DNA of 45,408 bases, taken from Gracilaria caudata. Its lineage: Eukaryota > Rhodophyta > Florideophyceae > Gracilariales > Gracilariaceae. The notes under the pieces are model-generated. The model ran no database searches. It worked only from the letters and a program-made list of their open reading frames with translations, and was not told where the DNA came from. Positions within the stretch are counted from its first letter, which is position 1, and each line of letters starts with the position of its first letter. Of this stretch, positions 27,890-38,031 are shown one piece after another. A program made the position numbers and the translations under genes. The DNA lies in the NCBI GenBank assembly GCA_030374735.1, contig JASCIV010000109.1, positions 1 through 45,408 of the forward strand. Direction: 5' to 3'.

Positions 27890-28195
27890 TGAACGTGGTA
27901 CAGCCTGAGCGTCTCTGTCGAAAAGCCTGATTCTGGGCATGTTTCCTTTGAGGAACACATGGCGTCGCTGGAGCGAATTGTGAGACTAATAATGAAGTTG
28001 AGGCATGATCTTAATGGTGAAATGTTCCGTGCCGCTGAGGAGAAGGAAAAGGGAGATATGCACATGCTAAAAGGGACTGTAGCTTGTGCGGAAGTACAAT
28101 ACGAGAAAGATATTGGTCTCATCATGGCAGAATGCTCCTCGAGCGCGAGAATTGAACTAAAGAGAATCGGGATTCTTTGTAACTGGGCCTAGTAA
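27890..28195 (+). pseudogene. Coding-like helical fragment
   Basis: Plus-strand frame, with an ATG at 27959 and open upstream to about 27890, ending in TAG at 28190-28192. The peptide is amphipathic and coiled-coil-like (MASLERIVRLIMKLRHDLNG, then AAEEKEKGDMHMLKG). Just downstream another frame continues with a basic coding-like stretch (about 28196-28320). It may be a relic or an exon. No family recognised. Confidence 0.25.
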
Positions 28196-28299
28196 TTGAT
28201 GAAGAGCTGAGATCACGAAAAAGGCCTGAAGTTGGTGCCAGAGCAGGAAAAGTTATGTTGGGAAGACGAATACGACGGCATAACCGCAGACAAGTCCCT

Positions 28300-28634
28300 T
28301 CACCACTCATGTACAATATCCTGTCTACTGCAGAAAATGATGTGATTCACCTTCCCTCTACCTATCTTTACCACGCGAATCTGACCCAAACCTTTTGACG
28401 CCGCATACTCGGCAAATCCGGTTGCAAGTCCGGCGAGAAACCAACGTGATTGTTTATCATTGACCATGCAGGTGTACCCATGAATCCATGACGGAGGTAT
28501 ATGATATCGTATTTCGATAACATAAACGTACTGCGATCGACACCGTACATGCCTTGTGGATGCTGTCCTGCATCATGATGTCGGGGAATCTGATTTCTCA
28601 TTCCTGGCACAGTCAACAGTTGAAAAATTGGCAT
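28300..28634 (-). pseudogene. Coding-like fragment in two frames
   Basis: One minus frame runs from an ATG at 28634 to 28368 and contains MYGVDRSTFMLSKYDIIYL. A second, open from 28572 to 28300, contains QSRWFLAGLATGFAEYAASK and GLGQIRVVKIG, which read more like a folded protein. Neither is complete: the second has no ATG at its start and an in-frame stop at 28575-28573. Probably a broken gene. No family recognised with confidence. Confidence 0.3.
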
Positions 28635-29052
28635 ACTTCACTGGTCAGAGGGGTCCATAGCGTGCCGCTTGTAGGTGACTGCTCACCAGTATTGATACAA
28701 CTCTACTTCCGGGACGTGCAGAACGGCTCAGCATAAAATGTCTCAGCAAGAAGTTCAGCATCAACTGATTTCGCACATCTCACTTGGCATCTCAACTGAA
28801 CTCATCCGGAACATGAAGTGCTGGCCCCCCAGAAACGGCTAGAGGGCATCCAAAAGCCACCCTCGGTTTGGCGCCGTATTCCGAGCCCTTTTTAAACCCC
28901 TTGATACCCCTTCAGCGTGCACGCGTGCTTTCTTCATATTCTACTTGGCTGTTCCTATTTCGTTCGCGATAGTGTTCTCACCAACGTTCGTGGCGGAAGT
29001 CCTGACAGAGTTTCGATTCTCTCCTTCCTGGAGTTACCCTCGCACGGTGATT

Positions 29053-29250
29053 ATGCAATCTTCGGCCAAAAAAGCGAGTAAGTGGGATCCATGCTCACCA
29101 TAATTACAACTGTAACGGGTCTTAGAACAAAAGAGCACCGTATATGAAACTCGGACCCTCGAAATGATCGGTGTTGCTATTGTTCTTGTTCGTATTTTGG
29201 TCGCATCTGAAGTATGGTGTTCATTGCTCGTGCGGACCAACTCGTCATAG
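29053..29250 (+). CDS. Candidate two-exon small membrane protein, 49 aa
   Basis: Exon 1 (29053-29077) encodes MQSSAKKA plus one base. A 48-base intron, 29078-29125, begins with the canonical GTAAGT and ends TCTTAG. Exon 2 (29126-29250) continues in frame to TAG. The joined product has a Lys-rich N-terminus, a TVYETRTLE segment and a hydrophobic helix (MIGVAIVLVRILVA) with a short tail, as in small ER or mitochondrial membrane proteins, but no family is recognised. The unspliced frame ends after 16 codons. The tttttaaa motif about 160 bases upstream could be its TATA element. The evidence is the splice consensus plus the open downstream frame; a further exon is possible because GTATGG follows within exon 2. 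Confidence 0.35.
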
Positions 29251-29601
29251 AGTATTCTTTGAATTTTTCTATCAGCATTCGACGTCGATGTCGGCGAGTT
29301 GTCGACGGCGACATTTGATACTCACATTCAGAGTTGAGAACGCAATCAATTATCGGATGCAATCATGCATTTCAAAAAGCTGTACCCCTTCAACAACGAG
29401 GGAATAACACTTCCAAGAACCTCAAAACGACATCTAACCAGGAAGACTTTAGCCTCGGAAAAGCAAATCGTTGCATGCAAACAAAGCCCCGAAGGACAGG
29501 TTTCACCAAGTTGCGTGCAAGAACAGGATCATTTGAACAGAACAAGGCGCAGATGTTTGACAACATGAGTTGGTGTTGCTCCTTTATCCAAAGCCTATAT
29601 T

Positions 29602-32600
29602 CTACACCGGTCGTCCAGCCTCCGCTACTATGAACACAGCCGCGCCAACAATCAAGAGAGTACCGAAAGCGATGCCGGCAATGTATCCCCCTGAGACGCC
29701 GCTGCTAACTTCCACGGCAGGGGCCCTTCGCTTGTCAACTACGACCGGTTCCGAAACTATCCCGGTCCAGTGGATCTCATCGTGACCACTCCGCCTCAGG
29801 GCTCGTACTATGTTTTGCGAGCGAACGTAGTCCAAATACGCTGCTTCGACAAGCTCAACCGAGAACGGGTTCAAAAATGCGGTGACCCCAAATACGATCG
29901 ACCCCGGAAACAGTTCCTCCACATCCTCCGGACTTGCAGAGTGCTGTGGACTTGTGGATTCGATCGCCCCAACTTCCTCTTCTACAACCACCAGAGTCGA
30001 TCCATCTGCAAGTACTGCCGGTCCGTCCTCGATGGATGTGATGAACCACAGATGAGCGCTCGACAGGGTGCTCATGGCGCTCAAGTTGACAAACCTCTGC
30101 ACAATTTCATCTGATAAATGGCATGTATTGGTCATATTCGGACCAGCAACCTGAATGCTTAGGCGCACTCTCTGGAAGTTTTCTGTCTGCGCCAACAGAG
30201 AGGAGTCCGGTACAACTGATGGTAGATTGGAGCATGGTTCTGGCACAGTCGGATCCGGCGATGGCGTCCAAAGGATAACGCTCCCAACAACCGGAGGCGT
30301 GGGCTCTTCTGTGAAAGCAAACGTCTGTGTGGGCAAGACGTTTAACGGGCTCACCGTCACCGTGACTGAGGCTTCCGGCCATATAACCTCAGGAGTTACA
30401 GTCGGTGAGAACAGAAGCAAAACAGACACCGGCGTTGCTTCGGGAAGTGAAGCAATCGGGGAAGCGCTGAGAGAAGCGGTGACTTCTCCACGCTCGCCGT
30501 TTCTTGGCGTACTTGCGGGCACATCCGGTGTGACACTGCTTTCAATTGTCGGCAGTGGCGTCACCATCACACTTGCTGGCGTGGTCGTGGAGATGGGACC
30601 CGAAGTGATTGTGCCGGGAAACGGGGAGGCCGAGGGCGTCGGCGGTAGTGGTGACACCAAGAGCGATATCTGTATCGTTGTTCCCGAAGGGGAGGTAGAG
30701 CCAAGATCAGGGCCAATACCAGATGAGCTCGGCGTAAACAACTCAGAGGGGCGTGGAGCAACGGCCTGGCTCGTCTCCGGAGAGGTAACGTCGGATGTAG
30801 CCGATGAGGTTTTTGTCGGTGTGACATCCGAATCGAACGGAGTCGTAATCCTTGAATCCTCTGGGTTTAGTTCGTCCATCTGTGGCGAGCCTGTTTCACC
30901 CCGTTCCAACATCTCAGTAAACAAAGGATCCACACTGAATGATGTAGTCGATGACTGCATGTCGCCCGGTGCTTCAACATTGCTTGGATTAGGCGCAAAC
31001 GGTGTCACCAACGCACTTGCCAGTGGAGTAGCGGAGATAAAACTGGACAAGGGAGTGCTCCCAAGAGATGGGGAAATTGATGACGTTGGAGGTATGGCCG
31101 AAACTGAGAGTGGTGTAGTAGAGCCAAGATTAGGCCCCTGAGCGGAGCTGCCTGGAGCTGCAGATGGTGTGACGCTCTGAGTCGCTAGGCTGGAGATGGG
31201 AAAATCGGTAGCGCGCGGGGTCACAGTTGGGCTGGCCTCCGGAAAAGATGTATCGGACGCAACCGAGGGCGATGTCTCCATGGGACGTAGTGTTGTCATC
31301 ATCTCGGGCGCATCGGAGGAAAGAATCACCAGTGGTTTCTCGGGATTCAGTTCACCTGGCTCTGGTGAGTTCTTGGTCTTCAGTTCCGTTGTCTCTGTAA
31401 CCCTAGGAGGATTCATGGTCAAGGATGAGAACGATGACTGCATGTCATTCAAAATTACTTCCTCACTGCTTGCCGTCGCGGCAAACGGCGTCACCAACAC
31501 ACTTACCACCGGAGTCGCGGGGATGACACTAGGCGAGAGTGTTCTGTGAGATGGAGAAAACGATAGCTCCGCAGATACATTCGATATCGAAAACAGTGGC
31601 CTCGTTCTCGATGGCGTAGCAGTTGGAGCCAAACTGAGTGTTACTTCAGGGGTATCCTCAGAATCTGAAGCAGATGTCGGGGACGGCGGAGTAGGCGCTG
31701 GTGAGACTGGCAATTCCGAAAGGAGCGACGAGCTTTGCGCAGGCAATGTAGTAATTGTCGGCAACTGAGACTCTGTCGCAAGCGTATCGAAACTTGCGTC
31801 TGATGTAGAGGATGTGTTGGTAGTCGTCGAAGCTGGGCTCCCCGACGGCTCTGATGATGACACTGGTGAAAAAGAAATCAGAGCGATCGGCATCTCCGAC
31901 GAAACAGGGGTACCGAATATACTCGTTGCCATATCCGGTATGGTTTCTGCATCTTCAGAAGGAGCGGCCACATCTGTCTTACTTCTTGACGGAGACAGTG
32001 CTGGAGAAGAGGAAGCCGAAGGAACGATTGTAGGCGATACTCCTGGGACTGGCATTCTGCTCACACTAGGGGCAGGACTGCTAGTATCGAAGGAGTCCAT
32101 GAGGTTTGCTGATGATACAAAAGGAGTCTCATAGGGTAGTATCGTTGTGCTTGGCGCTTCTGACATAAATTCCATTCCATTCGAAGGCACCACCAGATCT
32201 CTCTTATTCGACAGCGGTGACAGTGTTGGGGTAGGGGATATCATCGGAATCATGGTAGACGATGCAAAGGGGGTTGGAAGTTCGCTGGCACTTGGTGCAG
32301 GACTGTCGGTATCCAACACATCCATCAAGTTAGCTGAAGATATTAAATCACTCTCAATAGGTAAAACGGTTGTGAGCAACGCTTCTGATGTCATTTCCAT
32401 TCCAGTCGAGGGCACCACCAAATCTCCCTTACTCGACAGCGGCGAGAGTGACTGAGTGGGGAATATCATCGGAATCATGGTAGACGATGCAATGGGGGTT
32501 GGTACTTCCCTGGCACTTGGTGCAGGACTGTCAGTATCAAACACATCCATTAGGTTCGCTGGGGATATGAAAGCACTCTCAGTAGGTAAGACGGCTGTTG

Positions 32601-35600
32601 GTAGTACTTCCGATGTCATTTCCATTCCACTCGAGGGCACCACCAAATCTTCCTTACTCAACAGCGGTGACAGTGTTGGAGTAGGGAATATCATCGGAAT
32701 CATGGTAGACGATGCAATGGGGGTTGGTACTTCCCTGGCACTTGGTGCAGGACTGTCAGTATCAAACACATCCATTAGGTTCGCTGGGGATATGAAAGCA
32801 CTCTCAGTAGGTAAGACGGCTGTTGGTAGTACTTCCGATGTCATTTCCATTCCACTCGAGGGCACCACCAAATCTTCCTTACTCAACAGCGGTGACAGTG
32901 TTGGAGTAGGGAATATCATCGGAATCATGGTAGACGATGCAATGGGGGTTGGTACTTCCCTGGCACTTGGTGCAGGACTGTCGGTATCAAACACATCCAT
33001 TAGGTTCGCTGAAGATATGAAAGCACTCTCAGTAGATAAGACGGTTGTTGGTAGTGCTTCGGATGTCATTTCCATTCCAATCGAGGGCACCACCAAATCT
33101 CCCTTACTCGACAGAGGTGACAGTGTTGGAGTAGGGAATATCATCGGAATCATGGTAGACGATGCAATGGGGGTTGGTACTTCCCTGGCACTTGGTGCAG
33201 GACTGTCGGTATCAAACACATCCATTAGGTTCGCTGAAGATATGAAAGCACTCTCAGTAGATAAGACGGTTGTTGGTAGTGCTTCGGATGTCATTTCCAT
33301 TCCAATCGAGGGCACCACCAAATCTCCCTTACTCGACAGAGGTGACAGTGTTGGAGTAGGGAATATCATCGGAATCATGGTAGACGATGCAACGAGGGTA
33401 GGAAGTTCCCTCTCACTTGGTGCAGGACTGTCGGTATCCAACACATCCATCACGTTAGCTGAAGGTATTAAATCACTCTCAATAGGTAAAACGGTTGTGA
33501 GAAGCGCTTCTGATGTCATTTCCATTCCAATCGAGGGCACCACCAAATCTCCCTTACTCAACAGCGGTGACAGTGTTTGAGTGAGGAATATCATCGGAAT
33601 CATGGTAGACGATGCAACGGGGGTAGGAAGTTCCCTCTCACTTGGTGCAGGACTGTCGGTATCCAACACATCCATCACGTTCGCTGAAGATATTAAACCA
33701 CTCTCAATAGGTAAAACAGTTGTTGGTAGTGCGTCTGATGTCATATCCATTCCATTTGAGGGCGCCACGAAATCTCTCTTACTAGACAGCGGTGAGAATG
33801 TTGGAGTAGAGGATGCCGTCGGAACCATTGTACTCGGTGTAACAACGATTGGGAGTTGGCTCGCTATTGGAGTAAATGCGCTTATATCCAACGAGTTCGA
33901 CGGACTTGTGAACGATGTAGACGGCATCTCTGAGAACAGCAGAGTCGTGCTAGGTGCTTCTGAACTCCTTTCCACCATATCTAACGGCGTCACCAAATCA
34001 GCTCTGCTTGGGAAAGGGGACCCAGAGGTGCTCTCCTTACTATCTGAGAAGTTCACTGACGGACCGATAGAAATGTCCACACTTCGTACAGGAGGTGACA
34101 CATCCATCTCATCCGCCGGACTCACTGAAAACAGATAAGGTGTCGCTGTGCCATTGTTTGGTGCTTCCGATACTATGTCCATTGCATTCGAAGGAGCAGT
34201 TGCATCTATTCCACTCGGCAAAGGAGAAGGTGCCGGACTCGGTGAAATCAATACAACAGCTGTAGCGGACACTCTGGGTGATACCAGCGTGTTCGCACTC
34301 GGCGTGATAGTGCTTGCATCCAACGAATCGGACGGGATTCCCGACGACAAAAATGGTGTTTGTGAGAAGAATAATGTCGTACTCGGCGCTTCTGAGATCT
34401 CTTCCATCATATCCGAAGGCGTCACCAGATCTCTTTTGCTCGGAAACGGTGCGGGGGTTGAAGCAGAGGGTATCAACAGAACCATTGTGGCCGATGGACT
34501 TGGAATCGGACCCCGGCTCACATTCGGGGTATTCGGCTCTCCTTCAGAAGATGTCGAAGGGCTCATCGCAGTTCCGATTGATGCAATTACGCTCTGTGTC
34601 CCAGAGAGACTTTCTGAAAGGTCTGATAAGCTCGTGGATGGACTCGCCAAAACTTCCATATCGGATACGACTGAGAATGCATCTGACCCTTCAGCAATGC
34701 TTGGTGATACCATAAACGGTATGGCTGTGTCCAGTGCCTCCGACGTCGTTTCAATTCGTTGCGATGGCGCATTTGCGTCCCTCTCATTCTTTGAGGGCGA
34801 TGGTGTGGGAGTGGTCGAAATCAACATAACTAGTGCGGAGGAGCTGATACTCGGCGTAGGAATGATCGTAAGCGAAAAGTCCAACTGGCTCGCCGACGAT
34901 GGTAAAGGCATTTCAGAGAAAGAGACCGCTGTGCTTGGTGCGCCTGAACTCGTTTCCGTTGTATCGAAAGGCATCACATCTCTCTCACTCGGTGTGGGCG
35001 AGCGTGACGGAGTAGCCGATGCACCGGGCATTGGTACTCTGCTGGTACTCGGTGTAGGATTATTTGTATCCAAGGACTCCGAGATACTGGCTGACGTTGT
35101 TAAAGATGCTTCAGGGACTGAAGTGGATACGATCGGTGCTTCAGACATCATCTCCGTAATACCCGAAGGAGTAACCCCAGTTGTATTACTCGCCAAAGGC
35201 GACGGCGTGGGCGTAGAAGACAAGAACAGGACCATTGTAGCCGATGCATTCGGAACTCCAAGTTGGCTCGCACTAGGGTCAGTCAACGTCCCTTCCGAAG
35301 ATCCGGATGGACTCCTCGAAGCGTTCATTTCCAAACGTACGCTTGGAGACGCGAGCACATTTCCAAAGGTGTCTGCGGAGCTCACTGATGGACTGGCAGA
35401 TATGTCCATACTTAGTAGAGGAGATGGCAGAGATGGCAGATCCGTCTCATCCAAAGTGCTTCTTGAAGACGAAATAGTTGCACTTGAAACCGGTGCGTCT
35501 GATATCAATTCAGCCGTATCGGAAGGAGCTTCCAAATCTCTCACACTCGCTGAAGGCGACAAGGTAGGAGTAGTAGATACAAAGAAAACCATTGTAACCG

Positions 35601-38031
35601 ATGCAGCTGGAACTGCGGGTTGGCTCGCATTCGGGAGAAGCGGTAAGCCTCCCGGAGATCCCAATGGACTCATGGAAACTCCCGTTGACTCCGCCAGACT
35701 GGGAGTCAGCGTAGCAGAGATGCTTCCTAAACCACCCGATAAGCTTACCGACGGTCGTGGTGATATTTCCACATTTGGTGCTGGAGAAGATGCCTCCGTT
35801 CCATCCGACGGACTTGCGGAAGACGCGAATGAAGTGCGTGGGGACGGTGCCTCTGATATGATTTCCGTTTCATCAGACGGAGCAACTATATCCATCCTAC
35901 TCGCTGACGGTGAAGGTGTCGGGCTGGAAGATATTAAGAAAACGGCCGTAGCTGATGCGCTAAGGATAGGAAGTTTGCTTGCGCTCGGTGATTGGAAGAT
36001 TGCACCCAACGAGATCGACGGAGTTACTGATGACGCAGAAGGTATCCCAGAGAATGACAAACTTGTGCTTGGTGCATCTGATACCATTTCGATTACATCA
36101 GAAGGCGCGACCAACTCTCGCGTGCTCTCTGAAGGCGATGGGGTTGGGGTAGAAGAAATCAGCAAGACCATTGCAGCAGATGCACTGGGGACTCCGGGAC
36201 TGCTCATACTCGGAGCAGTCAACGGTCCTGCCGATCCGAGAGGGCTTATCGAAGCTCCCACTGACGTGCTCACACTCGGAGTAGCAGAGATACTTCCCAA
36301 GCTAACAACCAAGCTGGCCGATGGACCCCTAGAAACACTGACACTTGGAGTCGTAGAGAAAATTTCCGGCCCCCCCGATGAGGTGACTGACGGCCTCGTA
36401 GACGCACGTACGTTTGGTGTTGCAGATGTTAATACATTTGTATCCGAAGGGTTTGGCGAAGCCGTCATTGATGGACTCACGCTGGGTGCACCGGAGACTA
36501 GTCCCACCGCACTCGATGGGCTCACTATAGCCTGTGTGGGCACCAAACTAGGAGTGACTTCGAATCCAAACGGCTGCTGTGTCGCGATAATCTCACTTGG
36601 GTCCGACGCTATAACACTTGATGTTGGGCTTGGCGATGCGAACTGCACGGGGTTTGACGAAGGCCCGACGGACATTGAACTTGATACACGGGGGGAGGGA
36701 CTTGGTGAAGGACTCACAATTTGTTCGTCACAAGCAAGTGCGCTGTCATCAGTCCCGTCATTGATTACACCTCCAATCTCCAGTTGGCCGGAAGATGACA
36801 CTTCAACAACATTACCTCGATCTTCTGAAGCCGTACTTGCAAAAGACCGCCGCAAATCCGTGAAAGAGCCACTCTCCGCATCAAGATACCACACAAAGAT
36901 ATCAGTGAGCCCATCGGTCGTGATCGTGCTCAGCTCGTACGTACTCCCATTTTGTTCGTCCGTCACGACAAAGTCAGCGTGGAAAGATCCGATCACCACA
37001 ACAGCTCCAGTACTCGGATCTATGGAAACGTCATCTCCAGACTGGCTGCTGCCCGACCCAACCAATTGCCTCACCCAGGTGACCTCTGGTTCTGCCAACA
37101 GTAGATTGTCGTACCGAATCACATAAGCATGAAGTTCCGATGTCACCACATTTTGCAGGTCTGCGTTTTCAAGTATGTTTTCACTGCTGGAGCCCGTCAC
37201 AAAGAATGCACCGTTGTCGTCCGTAGCCAAGCCTCCAATTTGCATATTCCCAATAATGCTGCCCCACTCAGTCTGAGTTACGATGGTACCAGTTGAAAGG
37301 CTGAACATAAACAACAGTCCTCTACCAAGAATCTGACCAACGGCCACCACAGCTTCTTGGCTCTCGACATATACCATGTGCAAGATTGTAGGCCCACCAG
37401 TGATTGAAGCAAACGTTCCAGAGGTTTGCACCTGAACGTCGTGGCTCCGCACCAGCTCCAGAGAGTCCGGTGATATCTCTAGAACCTTGGTCGAATACAC
37501 TGCAGTGTTCTGGGCATTGGGTGGGGAACCGTAGACCGCTACCAAGATTGTCCCATCGGGTTTCTGAGCTACGGCGCCTGCCACGTCGTCAAGCCCATTG
37601 TCGACGTCGTATTGCGCTTGTCTCACCAAGCTCCCATCTGATGTATCATATACGAGAACGGCGGCATCCAACGTTGGAACCTCGTCTTCCGGGGACGAAA
37701 AGTTACCTTTCGTCGTTCCAGCGGCGTATATGAAGCCATCGGATCCCACGACAGAGCCGTAGAAGATTTCCCTGTTCTCATCGTTGTCGTCGTCACCAGT
37801 TGCCGATCCCGCTGAGCTTGTCCATTCGAACGAGCAGCCGGAGCTCCTCTTTGCCATAAAAAAGTTGGAATCGATATTGCCCGCGTAGTAGCGGGCTCCA
37901 TCGTCATCGGTGATGATTGAAAATACCTCAGTGTAAGAATCACAGAGGGTAAACAAGATGAAAAAAACTGTTGTCACCCACAGACTCTTCGCTGCAAAGC
38001 CTGGACAAGGCATGCAAGCAGCCATGTTCAT
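29602..38031 (-). CDS. Giant mucin-like single-pass surface protein, about 2809 aa
   Basis: The frame opens at 38058 at a TTG; the first ATG is at 38031. Residues ~1-35 hold a signal peptide (WVTTVFFILFTLC). Residues ~35-440 form a beta-propeller-like ectodomain with repeated short blades (GARYYAGNI, GFIYAAGT, GTILVAVYG, GAFFVTGS, GAVVVIGS). Residues ~450-2550 are a Ser/Thr/Pro-rich region with recurring units of the type 'S-ATMV-[FL]-STPTPSPS...APS...SEAPS', presumably heavily O-glycosylated, including seven exact-period 75-residue repeats (~1408-1932). Residues ~2590-2780 are a non-repetitive membrane-proximal domain with conserved-looking Cys, Trp and N-glycosylation sites (NMT, NLS). A membrane helix (GYIAGIAFGTLLIVGAAVFIV) and a tail of only a few residues end the protein. 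Likely a cell-surface or cell-wall glycoprotein, possibly in matrix attachment or sensing. The opposite strand is open for long stretches because of codon bias. Confidence 0.85.
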   Translation of the reverse strand: MNMAACMPCPGFAAKSLWVTTVFFILFTLCDSYTEVFSIITDDDGARYYAGNIDSNFFMAKRSSGCSFEWTSSAGSATGDDDNDENREIFYGSVVGSDGFIYAAGTTKGNFSSPEDEVPTLDAAVLVYDTSDGSLVRQAQYDVDNGLDDVAGAVAQKPDGTILVAVYGSPPNAQNTAVYSTKVLEISPDSLELVRSHDVQVQTSGTFASITGGPTILHMVYVESQEAVVAVGQILGRGLLFMFSLSTGTIVTQTEWGSIIGNMQIGGLATDDNGAFFVTGSSSENILENADLQNVVTSELHAYVIRYDNLLLAEPEVTWVRQLVGSGSSQSGDDVSIDPSTGAVVVIGSFHADFVVTDEQNGSTYELSTITTDGLTDIFVWYLDAESGSFTDLRRSFASTASEDRGNVVEVSSSGQLEIGGVINDGTDDSALACDEQIVSPSPSPSPRVSSSMSVGPSSNPVQFASPSPTSSVIASDPSEIIATQQPFGFEVTPSLVPTQAIVSPSSAVGLVSGAPSVSPSMTASPNPSDTNVLTSATPNVRASTRPSVTSSGGPEIFSTTPSVSVSRGPSASLVVSLGSISATPSVSTSVGASISPLGSAGPLTAPSMSSPGVPSASAAMVLLISSTPTPSPSESTRELVAPSDVIEMVSDAPSTSLSFSGIPSASSVTPSISLGAIFQSPSASKLPILSASATAVFLISSSPTPSPSASRMDIVAPSDETEIISEAPSPRTSFASSASPSDGTEASSPAPNVEISPRPSVSLSGGLGSISATLTPSLAESTGVSMSPLGSPGGLPLLPNASQPAVPAASVTMVFFVSTTPTLSPSASVRDLEAPSDTAELISDAPVSSATISSSRSTLDETDLPSLPSPLLSMDISASPSVSSADTFGNVLASPSVRLEMNASRSPSGSSEGTLTDPSASQLGVPNASATMVLFLSSTPTPSPLASNTTGVTPSGITEMMSEAPIVSTSVPEASLTTSASISESLDTNNPTPSTSRVPMPGASATPSRSPTPSERDVMPFDTTETSSGAPSTAVSFSEMPLPSSASQLDFSLTIIPTPSISSSALVMLISTTPTPSPSKNERDANAPSQRIETTSEALDTAIPFMVSPSIAEGSDAFSVVSDMEVLASPSTSLSDLSESLSGTQSVIASIGTAMSPSTSSEGEPNTPNVSRGPIPSPSATMVLLIPSASTPAPFPSKRDLVTPSDMMEEISEAPSTTLFFSQTPFLSSGIPSDSLDASTITPSANTLVSPRVSATAVVLISPSPAPSPLPSGIDATAPSNAMDIVSEAPNNGTATPYLFSVSPADEMDVSPPVRSVDISIGPSVNFSDSKESTSGSPFPSRADLVTPLDMVERSSEAPSTTLLFSEMPSTSFTSPSNSLDISAFTPIASQLPIVVTPSTMVPTASSTPTFSPLSSKRDFVAPSNGMDMTSDALPTTVLPIESGLISSANVMDVLDTDSPAPSERELPTPVASSTMIPMIFLTQTLSPLLSKGDLVVPSIGMEMTSEALLTTVLPIESDLIPSANVMDVLDTDSPAPSERELPTLVASSTMIPMIFPTPTLSPLSSKGDLVVPSIGMEMTSEALPTTVLSTESAFISSANLMDVFDTDSPAPSAREVPTPIASSTMIPMIFPTPTLSPLSSKGDLVVPSIGMEMTSEALPTTVLSTESAFISSANLMDVFDTDSPAPSAREVPTPIASSTMIPMIFPTPTLSPLLSKEDLVVPSSGMEMTSEVLPTAVLPTESAFISPANLMDVFDTDSPAPSAREVPTPIASSTMIPMIFPTPTLSPLLSKEDLVVPSSGMEMTSEVLPTAVLPTESAFISPANLMDVFDTDSPAPSAREVPTPIASSTMIPMIFPTQSLSPLSSKGDLVVPSTGMEMTSEALLTTVLPIESDLISSANLMDVLDTDSPAPSASELPTPFASSTMIPMISPTPTLSPLSNKRDLVVPSNGMEFMSEAPSTTILPYETPFVSSANLMDSFDTSSPAPSVSRMPVPGVSPTIVPSASSSPALSPSRSKTDVAAPSEDAETIPDMATSIFGTPVSSEMPIALISFSPVSSSEPSGSPASTTTNTSSTSDASFDTLATESQLPTITTLPAQSSSLLSELPVSPAPTPPSPTSASDSEDTPEVTLSLAPTATPSRTRPLFSISNVSAELSFSPSHRTLSPSVIPATPVVSVLVTPFAATASSEEVILNDMQSSFSSLTMNPPRVTETTELKTKNSPEPGELNPEKPLVILSSDAPEMMTTLRPMETSPSVASDTSFPEASPTVTPRATDFPISSLATQSVTPSAAPGSSAQGPNLGSTTPLSVSAIPPTSSISPSLGSTPLSSFISATPLASALVTPFAPNPSNVEAPGDMQSSTTSFSVDPLFTEMLERGETGSPQMDELNPEDSRITTPFDSDVTPTKTSSATSDVTSPETSQAVAPRPSELFTPSSSGIGPDLGSTSPSGTTIQISLLVSPLPPTPSASPFPGTITSGPISTTTPASVMVTPLPTIESSVTPDVPASTPRNGERGEVTASLSASPIASLPEATPVSVLLLFSPTVTPEVIWPEASVTVTVSPLNVLPTQTFAFTEEPTPPVVGSVILWTPSPDPTVPEPCSNLPSVVPDSSLLAQTENFQRVRLSIQVAGPNMTNTCHLSDEIVQRFVNLSAMSTLSSAHLWFITSIEDGPAVLADGSTLVVVEEEVGAIESTSPQHSASPEDVEELFPGSIVFGVTAFLNPFSVELVEAAYLDYVRSQNIVRALRRSGHDEIHWTGIVSEPVVVDKRRAPAVEVSSGVSGGYIAGIAFGTLLIVGAAVFIVAEAGRPV
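32236..33810 (-). repeat. Seven tandem 225-bp in-frame repeats
   Basis: The sequence starting GAATATCATCGGAATCATGG (plus strand) recurs at 32461, 32686, 32911, 33136, 33361 and 33586, with a near copy at 32236: an exact 225-base period, 75 codons. Units 32461 and 32686 appear identical, as do units 32911 and 33136. The outer units, and the neighbours at 32011 and 33811, are progressively diverged. This fits recent unequal crossing-over or gene conversion in the middle of the mucin region. Confidence 0.92.

Larger units (their letters stand above)
27172..29052. other. Intergenic region with coding-like fragments
   Basis: No intact gene. Three stretches look like decayed or intron-split coding sequence and are listed separately: 27564-27856 minus, 27890-28195 plus, and 28300-28634 minus. 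The remainder (27172-27560 and 28640-29050) shows nothing recognisable apart from a T/A-rich motif (tttttaaa, about 28888-28895). Confidence 0.45.

Noticed and set aside
30155..37126. Long plus-strand open frames (328, 374, 185 and 992 codons) opposite the mucin gene
   Set aside because: They mirror the Ser/Thr/Pro codon bias and the 225-bp repeats of the minus-strand gene, which has signal peptide, head domain and membrane helix in one frame.
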